Positions 1 through 5,660 of a stretch of DNA of 5,660 nt are shown in pieces; position 1 is the stretch's first letter, and each line of letters opens with the position of its first letter. A program made the position numbers and the translations under genes. Source of the DNA: an uncultured Chloroflexota bacterium (GTDB lineage Bacteria > Chloroflexota > Anaerolineae > Aggregatilineales > Phototrophicaceae); assembly GCA_937864975.1 (NCBI GenBank), contig CALMDI010000110.1:1-5660 (forward strand). Reading direction: 5' to 3'. The notes beneath the pieces are model-generated. The model made no database searches. It saw nothing but the letters and a program-made list of their open reading frames with translations, and was not told the DNA's origin.

Positions 1-507
1 ATCGAAGCCATCGCCGAGGCGGCGCTCAGCGAGGCCGGTCTGGGCTATGGCGGCCTCACCGGCGTCGCCGCCACCGCCGGACCGGGGTTGGTCGGCGGCG
101 TGATGGTGGGCCTGTCGTTCGGCAAGGCGGTGGCGCTGGCCCGCGGCCTGCCGCTGGTCGCGGTGAACCACCTGGAGGGCCACGCCGTCTCGGCCCGCCT
201 GGGCGGCGACATCGCCTATCCCTTCCTGCTGCTGCTGGTCTCGGGCGGGCATTGCCAGCTGCTCAGCGTCGACGGCGTCGGGGCCTGCCGCCGGCTGGGC
301 TCCACCATCGACGACGCGGCCGGCGAGGCCTTCGACAAGATCGCCAAGGCGCTCGGCCTGCCCTATCCCGGCGGCCCGGCGCTGGAGGCCCTGGCGGAGG
401 GTGGCGATCCGGCGGCCTTCCCGCTCCCGCGCATGCTGCTCGGCCGCAAGGACTGCGACTTCTCCTTCTCCGGCCTGAAGACCGCCGCCGCGCGGCTGGC
501 GGTGATG
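1..507 (+). CDS. tsaD: TsaD fragment, tRNA threonylcarbamoyladenosine (t6A37) transferase
   Basis: The reading frame is open from base 1 and encodes the middle of TsaD (Gcp/Kae1/YgjD family), which transfers the threonylcarbamoyl group from TC-AMP to A37 of ANN-decoding tRNAs with TsaB and TsaE in the cytoplasm. Visible family motifs in order are TAGPGLVGG, the metal-binding VNHLEGH with its two histidines, [24 protein letters not shown] and [10 protein letters not shown]. About 168 residues are present against a usual 340-360. The N-terminal part lies left of the window, while the C-terminal part with the final asparagine/aspartate motifs is absent because homology stops near base 505, inside the window. 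Beyond that the frame stays open to 1008, but that translation is the antisense of transporter genes and is meaningless. GC content is visibly higher than in the rest of the window, and the wording of the motifs resembles alphaproteobacterial TsaD. Identity is nearly certain; the exact 3' limit is not. Confidence 0.95.
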
Positions 508-522
508 CAAAACGACTGCCAG
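496..522. other. Breakpoint between tsaD and the ABC permease, with imperfect inverted repeat
   Basis: TsaD homology on the plus strand ends around codons 502-507, and permease homology on the minus strand is still good down to the codons at 508-516. The transition therefore falls near 500-510. Base composition also changes here, from very GC-rich to moderately GC-rich. CTGGCGGT (496-503) and ACTGCCAG (515-522) form an inverted repeat with 7 of 8 pairs matching across an 11-base spacer. No target-site duplication, transposase or attachment site is visible, so the cause cannot be determined from sequence alone. Confidence 0.75.
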
Positions 523-864
523 CGCCAGCCCAAGCAGAATCGGCAGGGAAGCCAGCAAAACCCACATCAGGTTATGACTGAGCGCCTGCCAGAACTCGGC
601 GTCTTGCAGCAGCGCCGCATAATTGCCCAAACCAACCCACTGGCGCTCCAGAGTCAATCCGTTCCAGTCTTGCAGGCTCAGAATCACCATCCGTACCAGC
701 GGGACAAGGAAGAACAGTCCGTAGATCGTGACGGCGGGAAGCATGAACAGATACGCCGTGATCCTGACGCCCTGACGCAGACGCGAGCGTCTGGCGGGTA
801 TTCCGAAGCGAGTACCCGCCGAGCGACTGGTAACGTCTATCCCGCTTTGAATGCGCGAGCGCAT
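508..864 (-). CDS. Sugar ABC transporter permease, MalF/UgpA-like, N-terminal fragment
   Basis: Read on the minus strand from ATG 864, this encodes about 119 residues of a binding-protein-dependent transport permease. A basic cytoplasmic N-terminus with many arginines is followed by a first membrane helix ([20 protein letters not shown], running into PLV) and then the family-typical stretch with SLQDWNG and [13 protein letters not shown] second hydrophobic segment begins at [18 protein letters not shown] and continues to LALAVVL. This matches the first two helices of MalF-type permeases, which are normally about 290-310 residues; the inner-face EAA loop and the remaining helices are missing because the gene is cut at the tsaD boundary. 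The start lies 1 base after the stop of the upstream binding-protein gene, and GGAG at 869-872, inside the end of that gene, is its ribosome binding site. The frame stays open leftward to base 1, but that part is antisense tsaD. Membrane location and sugar-type substrate are inferred from family. Confidence 0.88.
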
Positions 865-865
865 C

Positions 866-2185
866 TTACTCCGCCGCCGCCCAGGCTTCCTGCGCGGCGA
901 CCAGGGCTTCGTTCAGCATCTCCGCTGCCTGTTCCGGCGTCAGGCTACCGGCGACCAACCCTTGCACCACATTTCGCCAGACTTCCAGTTCTTCCGGGCT
1001 GTTGTTAAAGCCGACCGGGACAGGACCCCCGCCTTCAGCGCCTGCCTGCTCGACGATGGCGAGCGCTGCCTGCTGCTGCTCGGTTAGCTCCACGGACGAG
1101 GCGTCGAAGGGGACGGCTGGGAATAACTGCGCTTCCTGAACCCAGCGCACTGCATTTTCCGGGCTGATCAGCGCGTCGAGAAATTCCAGCGCCGCCTGCT
1201 TGCGCGCGGGGTCTTCTTCGAGCGCCGCGTTCAGATACCACGCCGAGCCGATGCCGACGTAGGACTGATACGGTCTGCCTTCTGCCGAGGGGAAGGGCGC
1301 AACGCTGAAATCGAACAATTCAGGATTTTCCGCTTCGCATTCCGACAGCGGCAGGAACAGCCACGTTCCCTGTGCCAGCATCGCCACCTGCCCGGCGCAG
1401 AACAGCGACCAGTGACCTTCCCAGTCGATGCTGTTTGCTTCCGCGGGGAAATAACCAGCATTCACCCATTCCTGGTACTTCTCGAATACCTGGAGCCAGT
1501 TGGGGTCGGCGTAGCTGCCGTCGCCCTGAGGCGTGGTATTGGCAACCTGGCTAACGTCCATCATGGCATATGCCAGCGCGTGCATCATGTGGAAGCCATT
1601 CCAGGGACCCGGACCGGTTGCCAGCATCATCGGGACATAGTCCGACTGATCGCGGATCGCTGCCATGGTCGTTTCCAGTTCTTCGAGGGTCGTTGGGACT
1701 TCTAACCCCAGCTCGTCAAAGATTTTCTGGTTGTACATTAACGTCAGCACTTCCATCTCGTGACCAATGGCGAAAAGCTCGCCGTCGTACGTCGCGCGGC
1801 GCTGCGCCCAATCGAACACGCGCTCGTCCCAGCCAAACTGCTCGGCGGCGTCACTCAGCGGAAGGATGTGACCCGCCTGAACATAGCTGCCCAGGAACTG
1901 CGGCGCGACGTCGGCATAGATAATGTCGGGTCCCGTGCCGGACTGCAGCGCGGGCGGCAATTTCACCGACATTTCCTCGAACGGTACGAACTCCTGGACG
2001 ATTTGGACATTCGGGTGTGATGCCTCGAATTCGGCAATGATTTGTGCCTGAACGCCGCCGTCCTGGGATCCAAAGGTTTCCCAATAGGTCAGCGTAATGG
2101 GTTCATCCTGGGCAAGGACGGTTTGTACGGACAGAAGGGCAACCGACAGCACGAGCATAAACAGAATTTGACGTTTGTGGCGCAT
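866..2185 (-). CDS. ABC transporter extracellular solute-binding protein, family 1 (sugar type)
   Basis: This complete 439-residue protein captures a solute outside the membrane and delivers it to an ABC permease. A signal peptide is clear: MRHKRQ, a hydrophobic core at residues 7-20 and probable cleavage after VLA at residue 25. There is no lipobox cysteine. The mature chain begins with [10 protein letters not shown] and shows typical family 1 (MalE/UgpB-like) elements: a segment with [19 protein letters not shown], a central [20 protein letters not shown] block, [14 protein letters not shown], and a C-terminal helix rich in Glu/Ala ([13 protein letters not shown]). ATG 2185 is preferred over an in-frame TTG at 2212 because AAAGGA lies 8 bases upstream and the signal peptide then begins properly. 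The first gene of the visible operon, it is followed after 1 base by the permease. The substrate cannot be read from sequence; carbohydrate or glycerol-phosphate-like ligands are usual for the family. Confidence 0.95.
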   Translation of the reverse strand: MRHKRQILFMLVLSVALLSVQTVLAQDEPITLTYWETFGSQDGGVQAQIIAEFEASHPNVQIVQEFVPFEEMSVKLPPALQSGTGPDIIYADVAPQFLGSYVQAGHILPLSDAAEQFGWDERVFDWAQRRATYDGELFAIGHEMEVLTLMYNQKIFDELGLEVPTTLEELETTMAAIRDQSDYVPMMLATGPGPWNGFHMMHALAYAMMDVSQVANTTPQGDGSYADPNWLQVFEKYQEWVNAGYFPAEANSIDWEGHWSLFCAGQVAMLAQGTWLFLPLSECEAENPELFDFSVAPFPSAEGRPYQSYVGIGSAWYLNAALEEDPARKQAALEFLDALISPENAVRWVQEAQLFPAVPFDASSVELTEQQQAALAIVEQAGAEGGGPVPVGFNNSPEELEVWRNVVQGLVAGSLTPEQAAEMLNEALVAAQEAWAAAE

Positions 2186-2193
2186 AATCCGTG

Positions 2194-2199
2194 TCCTTT
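2194..2199 (-). promoter_or_regulatory. Ribosome binding site of the solute-binding protein gene
   Basis: AAAGGA on the minus strand is separated by 8 bases from ATG 2185. It decides between that start and the upstream in-frame TTG at 2212, which has no comparable site. Confidence 0.7.
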
Positions 2200-2327
2200 G
2201 CTTTGCAGGCAATACTATACGTAAGTGCGGGGCGTTTTACCGACTGGCATACCTCCTTCACTAAAAATCCGATAGACTAGGGGCTGAACACCACTTTGCA
2301 ACCCGGACTGAGCGGAGCCGCCGCCCG

Positions 2328-2351
2328 ATGCTTCCACCTGTATTGAAGCAT
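2328..2351. promoter_or_regulatory. Perfect 7-bp inverted repeat, candidate operator
   Basis: ATGCTTC (2328-2334) and GAAGCAT (2345-2351) are exact reverse complements separated by 10 bases. An overlapping shorter dyad, TGTAT (2339-2343) and ATACA (2350-2354), lies in the same place. The position between divergent genes, about 70 bases before the HTH gene and beside a TACAAT -10-like hexamer, suits an operator bound by the neighbouring HTH protein. Binding is inference. The hairpin is not followed by a T-run, so a terminator is unlikely. Confidence 0.4.
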
Positions 2352-2421
2352 ACAATCGGCGGGGGTAGCCGGGTGGGGTAGCGCCGCGTTGAACGAACCG
2401 CAGCCAAACGAGGGCGATGGG

Positions 2422-3735
2422 ATGTGCCTGGCAAGTCGAATGTACGGCACGCTGGTCGAAATCCTGACGAGCACGAACCATCTCGAACCGGGCGCGAGCC
2501 TGCTTCAGTGTGATCGTGTCATTGCACAGCAGTTCGACGTCGCCGAGAGCACCGCCCGGAACTGGCGGCGCTGCAAGCACGCCCACGTGGCTCCGGCGAC
2601 GGTCGCGGCGATCATCGCTCGCGTTGCGACAGTCGCTCCCAACCAGGCGCCTCAACTGGAATTTCTCGACCGCATCTCGCGTGGCGTTCAGGAAGTCAAG
2701 GCTGCCGCCGAGCGTCTCGTGGAACAGTTGAGCGTGGGGGTCTTCGGGAATGAGGCAAGCTGGCACATTTATTCCGGTCCGCTGCGTATGGCGTTCGATC
2801 TCAATTCCATGCCGTTCACGCAGCAGCAGTTGATGCGCCAATCGGCGATGATCGTCGAGCGCGTGCTCGAATTAAACATCGATCCCACCGATATTCCCTG
2901 TATCCCGGAGCTGATCCGCTATTCTACGCACGGCTGGTATCTCCAGGGGTTATTCCAGGTACGCGAAGCCAGCCTGAACAGCCGCCTGTCCGGCATTCAG
3001 GACAGTTATCTCAGTCCTGTCGAAGTCGCGCTTTATGTTGGCGACGGCTGTGCGACGCCCAGCTTCCTTTCCGGCAACCCCGAGCGCGCCCTGCGCTACA
3101 CCCGGCAGGCGCTGGCGCTGCTGGACGAGGCAGGCAGCGACGATGCCCGCGCCGCGTCGGTGAGCATTGCCGACGCGCGAACGATGATACGCTCGATTGA
3201 AACCATCATCGCCTGTTACGACGGTTATCAGCGCTATCCGCAGGTGCTTGCCGATTTTATTCGAGACTTTGCGATCGTCGAGGCGGATATCGAGTGGGTC
3301 GAGGGCACGCGGCACGAAGCCCTGGGGTGCATCGAACTGGCGCGGCGGCAGGATTTCGCAAAAGCGGCGTTCCACTTTGAACAGGCTGGAAAATTCCTGG
3401 ATCAGTGGATCGGGAAATTTGGCATTCCCTTCAGCACGACATCCCCGCAGAGTCTGGTGGGTTACAGTCTCTTGATGACCGACGGACCCACCGAGACGGC
3501 TCGGTCTCAAATATCCGAAGGACTGCTCCGCACCATCGACCTGGGCAACGTGGCGCACCAGATTCGCGCGCGTGTTTGCCAGGCTCGCCTTTATGAGTGT
3601 GAAGGCTCGCCGGTCATGGCGAAGTTTCATCAGAACAAAGCGCTTGAACTCGTCGAGCAGCATCAACTTTTCCGCTGGCACGCGATGTTGAATCACGTGC
3701 TGCTGCCTGCGACCTCGAATTCGATCCTCGCGTAA
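2422..3735 (+). CDS. Helix-turn-helix protein with TPR-like C-terminal region, putative transcriptional regulator
   Basis: I do not recognise a named family for this 437-residue protein. Near the N-terminus, residues about 30-52 read as a helix-turn-helix: VIAQQFDVAESTARNWRR has the pattern of a positioning helix, a turn and a recognition helix. The remainder is mostly helical, with stretches resembling tetratricopeptide repeats near 217-237 (GNPERALRYTRQALALLDEAG), 305-325 (DFAKAAFHFEQAGKFLDQW) and 387-420 (ending in ALELVEQHQLFRWHAMLNHV). Such an architecture usually couples DNA binding to a protein or ligand sensor. ATG 2422 was chosen because GAGGG sits 7 bases before it; an in-frame TTG at 2389 would add 11 residues but has a weaker upstream site. 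No signal peptide or membrane segment is present. It is divergent from the sugar-type transporter operon, so control of that operon is a natural guess, though not shown. The stop is TAA at 3733-3735. Confidence 0.8.
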   Translation: MCLASRMYGTLVEILTSTNHLEPGASLLQCDRVIAQQFDVAESTARNWRRCKHAHVAPATVAAIIARVATVAPNQAPQLEFLDRISRGVQEVKAAAERLVEQLSVGVFGNEASWHIYSGPLRMAFDLNSMPFTQQQLMRQSAMIVERVLELNIDPTDIPCIPELIRYSTHGWYLQGLFQVREASLNSRLSGIQDSYLSPVEVALYVGDGCATPSFLSGNPERALRYTRQALALLDEAGSDDARAASVSIADARTMIRSIETIIACYDGYQRYPQVLADFIRDFAIVEADIEWVEGTRHEALGCIELARRQDFAKAAFHFEQAGKFLDQWIGKFGIPFSTTSPQSLVGYSLLMTDGPTETARSQISEGLLRTIDLGNVAHQIRARVCQARLYECEGSPVMAKFHQNKALELVEQHQLFRWHAMLNHVLLPATSNSILA

Positions 3736-3811
3736 GGCTGCCGTCCCAGCGACCCGACCTCCCGACGCCGCGCCGCGAGTCCCCTAACGAACTCGCCAGG
3801 ACATTTTCAAT

Positions 3812-3826
3812 CCCCCTGAGGGGTTT
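3812..3826 (+). terminator. Weak terminator-like hairpin after the HTH gene
   Basis: CCCC (3812-3815), loop CTGA and GGGG (3820-3823) form a short four-pair stem followed by TTT, 77 bases after the stop codon of the HTH gene. The stem is short and the T-run is only three, so efficient intrinsic termination is doubtful. Confidence 0.3.
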
Positions 3827-3857
3827 AGCTGGCTCCCGACTCCCGTTTGTCCGTGTA

Positions 3858-3896
3858 TCAAATGGTGCGAGAATCGCGCTAATTCGCTCTATTTGA
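3858..3896. repeat. Imperfect 13-bp inverted repeat, possible operator or hairpin
   Basis: TCAAATGGTGCGA (3858-3870) pairs with TCGCTCTATTTGA (3884-3896) at 11 of 13 positions across a 13-base spacer. The arms are AT-rich at the outside. It has no T-run on the plus strand and sits in the intergenic region before the XPB-like gene, so a protein-binding site or a leader RNA hairpin are both possible. Confidence 0.4.
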
Positions 3897-3939
3897 CCCC
3901 ATTCTAACACAATCGCGGGCAAGTGCAAAATGATGCGCT

Positions 3940-3953
3940 TTTCTGTACAGAAA
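3940..3953. promoter_or_regulatory. Perfect 14-bp palindrome TTTCTGTACAGAAA
   Basis: The sequence equals its own reverse complement without any spacer, which favours binding of a dimeric regulator over a hairpin. It lies 166 bases before ATG 4120. It is not the Escherichia coli LexA box, because CTGT and ACAG are adjacent rather than separated by eight bases. The binding protein is unknown. Confidence 0.45.
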
Positions 3954-3964
3954 TCACGCCGTTT

Positions 3965-3980
3965 GGCGCGATTTCGCGCC
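3965..3980. repeat. Compact GC-rich dyad
   Basis: GGCGCGA (3965-3971) and TCGCGCC (3974-3980) are exact reverse complements separated by TT. As RNA it could form a six-pair stem with a four-base loop. It is not followed by a T-run. It may be an operator or simply a product of the CG-rich composition. Confidence 0.3.
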
Positions 3981-4017
3981 GATTTCCGGGGTCGAATCTC
4001 GCCGTATCGCGTCGGGA

Positions 4018-4035
4018 CGCGCTGAAGCGCGTTTT
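4018..4035 (+). terminator. Small hairpin with TTTT, possible terminator or attenuator
   Basis: CGCGC (4018-4022), tetraloop TGAA and GCGCG (4027-4031) are followed directly by TTTT (4032-4035). This is a compact intrinsic-terminator shape, 84 bases upstream of ATG 4120. With five GC pairs and four T residues it is marginal. If the promoter lies upstream, for example near 3893-3955, it could act as an attenuator; otherwise it may close the preceding transcript. Confidence 0.3.
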
Positions 4036-4119
4036 GCGGGCGCGCGACAAGGCTGAGAGAAGCCGCTGGTTCGTCGGTATCTGTTAACATGGCTACTGAA
4101 TTCGGTGATCCAAACCCTC

Positions 4120-4950
4120 ATGACGACCTTCGCAGACGTCCTTGCAAACCGAACCTGCCGTGAATTAAGTGCTCTGGCGCGCGCTCACTGCCTGCCCTTC
4201 AACAACCGACAGTCGCGCTCGGCGTGCATCGCCCAATTGTACGACGCTCTGGTGACCCGACAATCCCTGCGCCAGCGCGTGCGCGCCCTGTCACCCGCCG
4301 AAGTCGCGCCGCTGATGGCATTGAAAGCGCTGGGTGATGAACTCCCGCTGCGAGCCTTCACGAATCGCTTTGGCGCGATTCGTCCCTATCGCCCCTGGCG
4401 CGAGGACGATGATAAGCAGCCCTGGACGCGCCCGATTTCGGAGGTCGAGACGCTGTGGTATCTGGGCTTCATCGACGTACTTCCATCGCCGGCGCGCGTC
4501 GCAGCGCCCATCGAAGTCCTCGCGCTGTTACCCGCGCTGCCCCTGCCCAAGCCAGTACGCAAACCCCGAACGCCGATGGTAAGCGCCGCGCCGACGCTGT
4601 TGATGGACATCGCCGCCTTGATGGCGACGCTGCTGCACGCCGACATTCACCCTCTGTCGGAACGCTGGCTTCCACTTTGGGCGCTCCACGATTGTAATCG
4701 GCGGCTGATGATAAAAGAGGAGCTGGCGGGTCGTCGGAGCGAGCTTCAGACCGGACGTATCCGCTTTCTGCACTATCTGGCGACGCTTGCCGGGCTGATC
4801 GGGGTCGAATCGGGCTGCCTCAAGCCGACGATTTCCGGCTGGCAGTGGTTAAGCCTGACGCCGCAGGCGGCGCTCCACCACCTGTGGGCAAGGTGGATCG
4901 AGGATCAGGCGAAGCCCGAAGGCGTGTGGCGGCGCTTCCGGTTCCGCCGC
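4120..4950 (+). CDS. N-terminal part of an XPB/Ssl2-type helicase-associated protein, truncated
   Basis: About 277 residues resemble the long bacterial proteins, frequent in Chloroflexota and Actinomycetota, that share the helicase XPB/Ssl2 N-terminal domain; this is recalled resemblance, not a search result. A SAP-like helical start (residues about 9-44: TCRELSALARAHCLP, then SRSACIAQLYDAL) is followed by a winged-helix-like block (about 48-115) with LSPAEVAPLMALKALG, FGAIRPYRPWRED and VETLWYLGFIDV. Later come PLSERWLPLWALHDCNRRL, RIRFLHYLATLAGLIG and LKPTISGWQWLSL, ending with LWARWIEDQ and VWRRFRFR. The family is usually well over 500 residues. Here resemblance ends near 4930-4950, beyond which the frame (open to 5412) is antisense to a membrane protein gene. 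ATG 4120 is favoured by where resemblance begins, but no strong ribosome binding site is seen; GTG 4105 is an alternative. Its function is not established. Confidence 0.6.
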
Positions 4951-4962
4951 TGTACGGAACCG
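4939..4962. repeat. Perfect 8-bp inverted repeat at the second gene breakpoint
   Basis: CGGTTCCG (4939-4946) and CGGAACCG (4955-4962) are exact reverse complements separated by eight bases. The repeat sits where the plus-strand XPB-like frame and the minus-strand membrane protein frame both lose family resemblance. One arm appears to belong to each gene. It may mark an inversion or template-switch junction. Confidence 0.5.
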
Positions 4963-5292
4963 ATTTTGCCGGTCGTTCTCGTTGGGGTCAGGACTGAGCA
5001 GCCAGAGCAGCCCCTTTTTAGGTGCGATCTCCGTTTCCGTCAGCGTGCCGCGCAGGCGCAAATTTCGGCGGTTGAGCCAGCGCATGACAGTGCCAACCGC
5101 AAACAGAAGCAGAATAAAAAAAGCGAGCCGTTCAAGGGCAGCGCGGGAAACCGAGTCGGGATCGACGACGATGGCGTAAAGCACGTTGCCAATAACCGCC
5201 GCCAGCAAAATGCCAATAAGAAGCAGTCCCAGCTGCACCCAACTCCGCGTCGCGCCGGGCGCCAGGATGTCATTGATCAGATTTCGCAGCAT
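4951..5292 (-). CDS. Two-helix membrane protein with the start of a putative CARF/Rossmann domain, truncated
   Basis: From ATG 5292 on the minus strand this encodes about 114 residues before the breakpoint. AGGGA (5301-5305) lies 8 bases upstream; GTG 5295 in the same frame is an alternative start. A short amphipathic start (MLRNLINDILAPG) leads to two hydrophobic helices, residues about 19-43 (WVQLGLLLIGILLAAVIGN onward) and 54-71 (LAFFILLLFAVGTVMRW). A basic stretch (LNRRNLRLRG) then suggests a cytoplasmic C-terminal side. At 92-101, KKGLLWLLSP has the look of a first beta strand and loop of a Rossmann-like fold, as in CARF domains that bind cyclic oligoadenylate. That assignment is inference, supported mainly by the Csx15-like gene 49 bases upstream. 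The frame continues to a stop at 4849, but residues after about 114 read as antisense of the XPB-like gene. A membrane CARF effector is the leading guess; an unrelated two-helix protein remains possible. Confidence 0.6.
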
Positions 5293-5341
5293 CACTATGT
5301 TCCCTGTATCGGTTGTCGCTTGAAATGCGGCGGTGACTATC

Positions 5342-5660
5342 TCAGCGGCGGGCGCGCGCCGTCTGGCGTACCTGTTCCAGGTCGAGGATTTCCGCGACGT
5401 CGTATTCCGTGACCGCCGCGCGCTGAACCGGGCGCAGGCGCACAATCGACGGGAAATGCCCCATGCGCCCGTGCAGTTCCGCCAGCACCAGCGCCGCCGC
5501 GAAATTCAGCGACGGCAGCAGCGCCAGCCACGCCTCGCCCTGCCAGCGCTGCGGACTGATGTTCAGGCTGTCGATGAGCGCGCTCACCTGGGGCGCGAAC
5601 TCCTTCGTCGTATCGAAATGAACGCTGGCTTCGACGAGGGTATGCAGCGAGCGCCCCGTG
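5342..5660 (-). CDS. csx15: Csx15-like CRISPR type III accessory protein, C-terminal part
   Basis: The frame enters from the right edge and gives the last 105 residues, ending at TGA 5342-5344. Residues read TGRSLHTLVEASVHFD at the edge, then EFAPQVSALIDSLNISPQRW, PSLNFAAALVLAELHGRMGH, FPSIVRLRPV and finally VAEILDLEQVRQTARARR. From memory this pattern (FAPQV, LLAELHGRMG with FP, RLRPV, VAEILxLxxVRxxAR) is that of small Csx15 proteins of roughly 120-135 residues found beside type III CRISPR systems, especially in Chloroflexota. About 20 N-terminal residues would lie outside the window. The family is reported to bind cyclic tetra-adenylate and to lower its level by cleavage or sequestration. 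A GTG at 5587 could start a shorter frame, but the upstream residues continue the family pattern, so the gene runs off the edge. It lies 49 bases before the membrane protein gene on the same strand, probably one operon. Confidence 0.6.
   Translation of the reverse strand, partial: TGRSLHTLVEASVHFDTTKEFAPQVSALIDSLNISPQRWQGEAWLALLPSLNFAAALVLAELHGRMGHFPSIVRLRPVQRAAVTEYDVAEILDLEQVRQTARARR

Larger units (their letters stand above)
2186..2421. promoter_or_regulatory. Divergent intergenic region between the transporter operon and the HTH gene
   Basis: These 236 bases separate two divergently transcribed genes, so both promoters should lie here. No convincing -35/-10 pair could be fixed for either direction. 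On the minus strand TATAGT at 2212-2217 resembles a -10 box but lacks a good -35. On the plus strand TACAAT (2351-2356) resembles a -10 box, again without a partner. The region holds the inverted repeat at 2328-2351, described separately. GAGGG (2410-2414) is a ribosome binding site 7 bases before ATG 2422. Confidence 0.6.
3736..4119. other. 384-base non-coding region rich in dyads
   Basis: No credible gene lies here. A 158-codon minus-strand frame covers it (3614-4090), but its composition is Arg/Ser-rich with no domain, no good ribosome binding site, and it overlaps the 3' end of the HTH gene. The region holds a weak terminator-like hairpin at 3812-3826, an imperfect dyad at 3858-3896, a perfect 14-bp palindrome at 3940-3953, a compact dyad at 3965-3980, and a hairpin with T-run at 4018-4035. 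It also contains an AT-richer stretch (about 3890-3955) in an otherwise GC-rich setting. A promoter for the downstream gene is expected here, but I could not pair a -35 with a -10; TTGACC at 3893-3898 has no -10 box at the right distance. Confidence 0.65.

Noticed and set aside
1..507. Minus-strand continuation of the permease frame, open without a stop to the left edge
   Set aside because: It is the antisense of tsaD codons in GC-rich DNA, lacks the helices and EAA loop expected of a permease, and is rich in Arg, Gly and Ala.
88..1008. A 306-codon plus-strand frame starting at TTG 88
   Set aside because: Only the part up to about 507 is TsaD. The rest is antisense to the permease and solute-binding protein genes, and the frame stays open by chance. 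TTG 88 is an internal codon, because homology extends left to base 1.
2215..2841. A 208-codon minus-strand frame opposite the HTH gene
   Set aside because: It is mostly antisense to the regulator, and its amino acid content shows no domain. Its last 36 bases (2215-2250) form a tiny frame MPVGKTPRTYV after AGGAGG, but the spacing to that ATG is one base, too short for a functional site, so a leader peptide is not supported.
3940..3953. LexA box interpretation of TTTCTGTACAGAAA
   Set aside because: The CTGT and ACAG half-sites are directly adjacent, whereas the Escherichia coli type needs eight bases between them.
3614..4090. A 158-codon minus-strand frame
   Set aside because: It overlaps the end of the HTH gene, has no recognisable domain or good ribosome binding site, and has an Arg/Ser-rich composition typical of chance frames.
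4089..4163. A 24-codon frame beginning ATGGCTACTGAATTC just before the XPB-like gene
   Set aside because: It has no ribosome binding site and overlaps the larger gene in another frame; family resemblance supports the larger gene.
4849..4950. The minus-strand tail of the membrane protein frame down to its stop at 4849
   Set aside because: These residues are the antisense of conserved XPB-like codons (the LSLTPQAALHHLWARW region), so they probably do not belong to the original protein.
1..5660. CRISPR array, tRNA, rRNA or insertion sequence
   Set aside because: No regularly spaced direct repeats, tRNA cloverleaf, rRNA-like stretch, transposase frame or terminal inverted repeats were found, although a Csx15-like gene made an array worth looking for.

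Overview
The window looks like three segments of different origin or arrangement joined together. Positions 1 to about 505 are very GC-rich (72% in the first 60 bases) and carry the middle of a tsaD gene whose sequence reads like an alphaproteobacterial copy. From about 505 to about 4950 base composition is visibly less GC-rich, and the gene style fits Chloroflexota (Anaerolineae-like). From about 4950 to the end are two minus-strand genes, also of Chloroflexota style. Taxonomic assignments are inference from remembered family resemblance, not from a search. Both boundaries cut a recognisable gene on each side, so they are either real rearrangements or, quite possibly, metagenome assembly or amplification chimeras.

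Layout. The tsaD fragment (+) stops abruptly near 505. Immediately beyond it, on the minus strand, lies the N-terminal part of a sugar-type ABC transporter permease (MalF/UgpA-like). It is preceded in its operon by a complete extracellular solute-binding protein gene (866-2185, -), with 1 base between them. A divergent intergenic region (2186-2421) with a perfect inverted repeat separates this operon from a plus-strand gene for a protein with an N-terminal helix-turn-helix and a TPR-like C-terminal region (2422-3735), a plausible regulator of the transporter. A 384-base non-coding stretch (3736-4119) follows. It holds several dyads, including a perfect 14-bp palindrome, and two weak terminator-like hairpins. 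Next is the N-terminal part of a protein resembling the XPB/Ssl2-type helicase-associated family (4120 to about 4950, +), cut at the second boundary.

The last segment, read on the minus strand, holds the C-terminal 105 residues of a Csx15-like protein (CRISPR type III accessory family) running in from the right edge. After 49 bases comes a gene for a protein with two membrane helices followed by the beginning of what looks like a Rossmann/CARF domain, cut at the second boundary. If both identifications hold, this is part of a cyclic-oligoadenylate signalling module: a membrane CARF effector paired with a Csx15 ring nuclease or ligand sponge. It is the most interesting part of the window. No tRNA, rRNA, CRISPR array or insertion sequence was seen.
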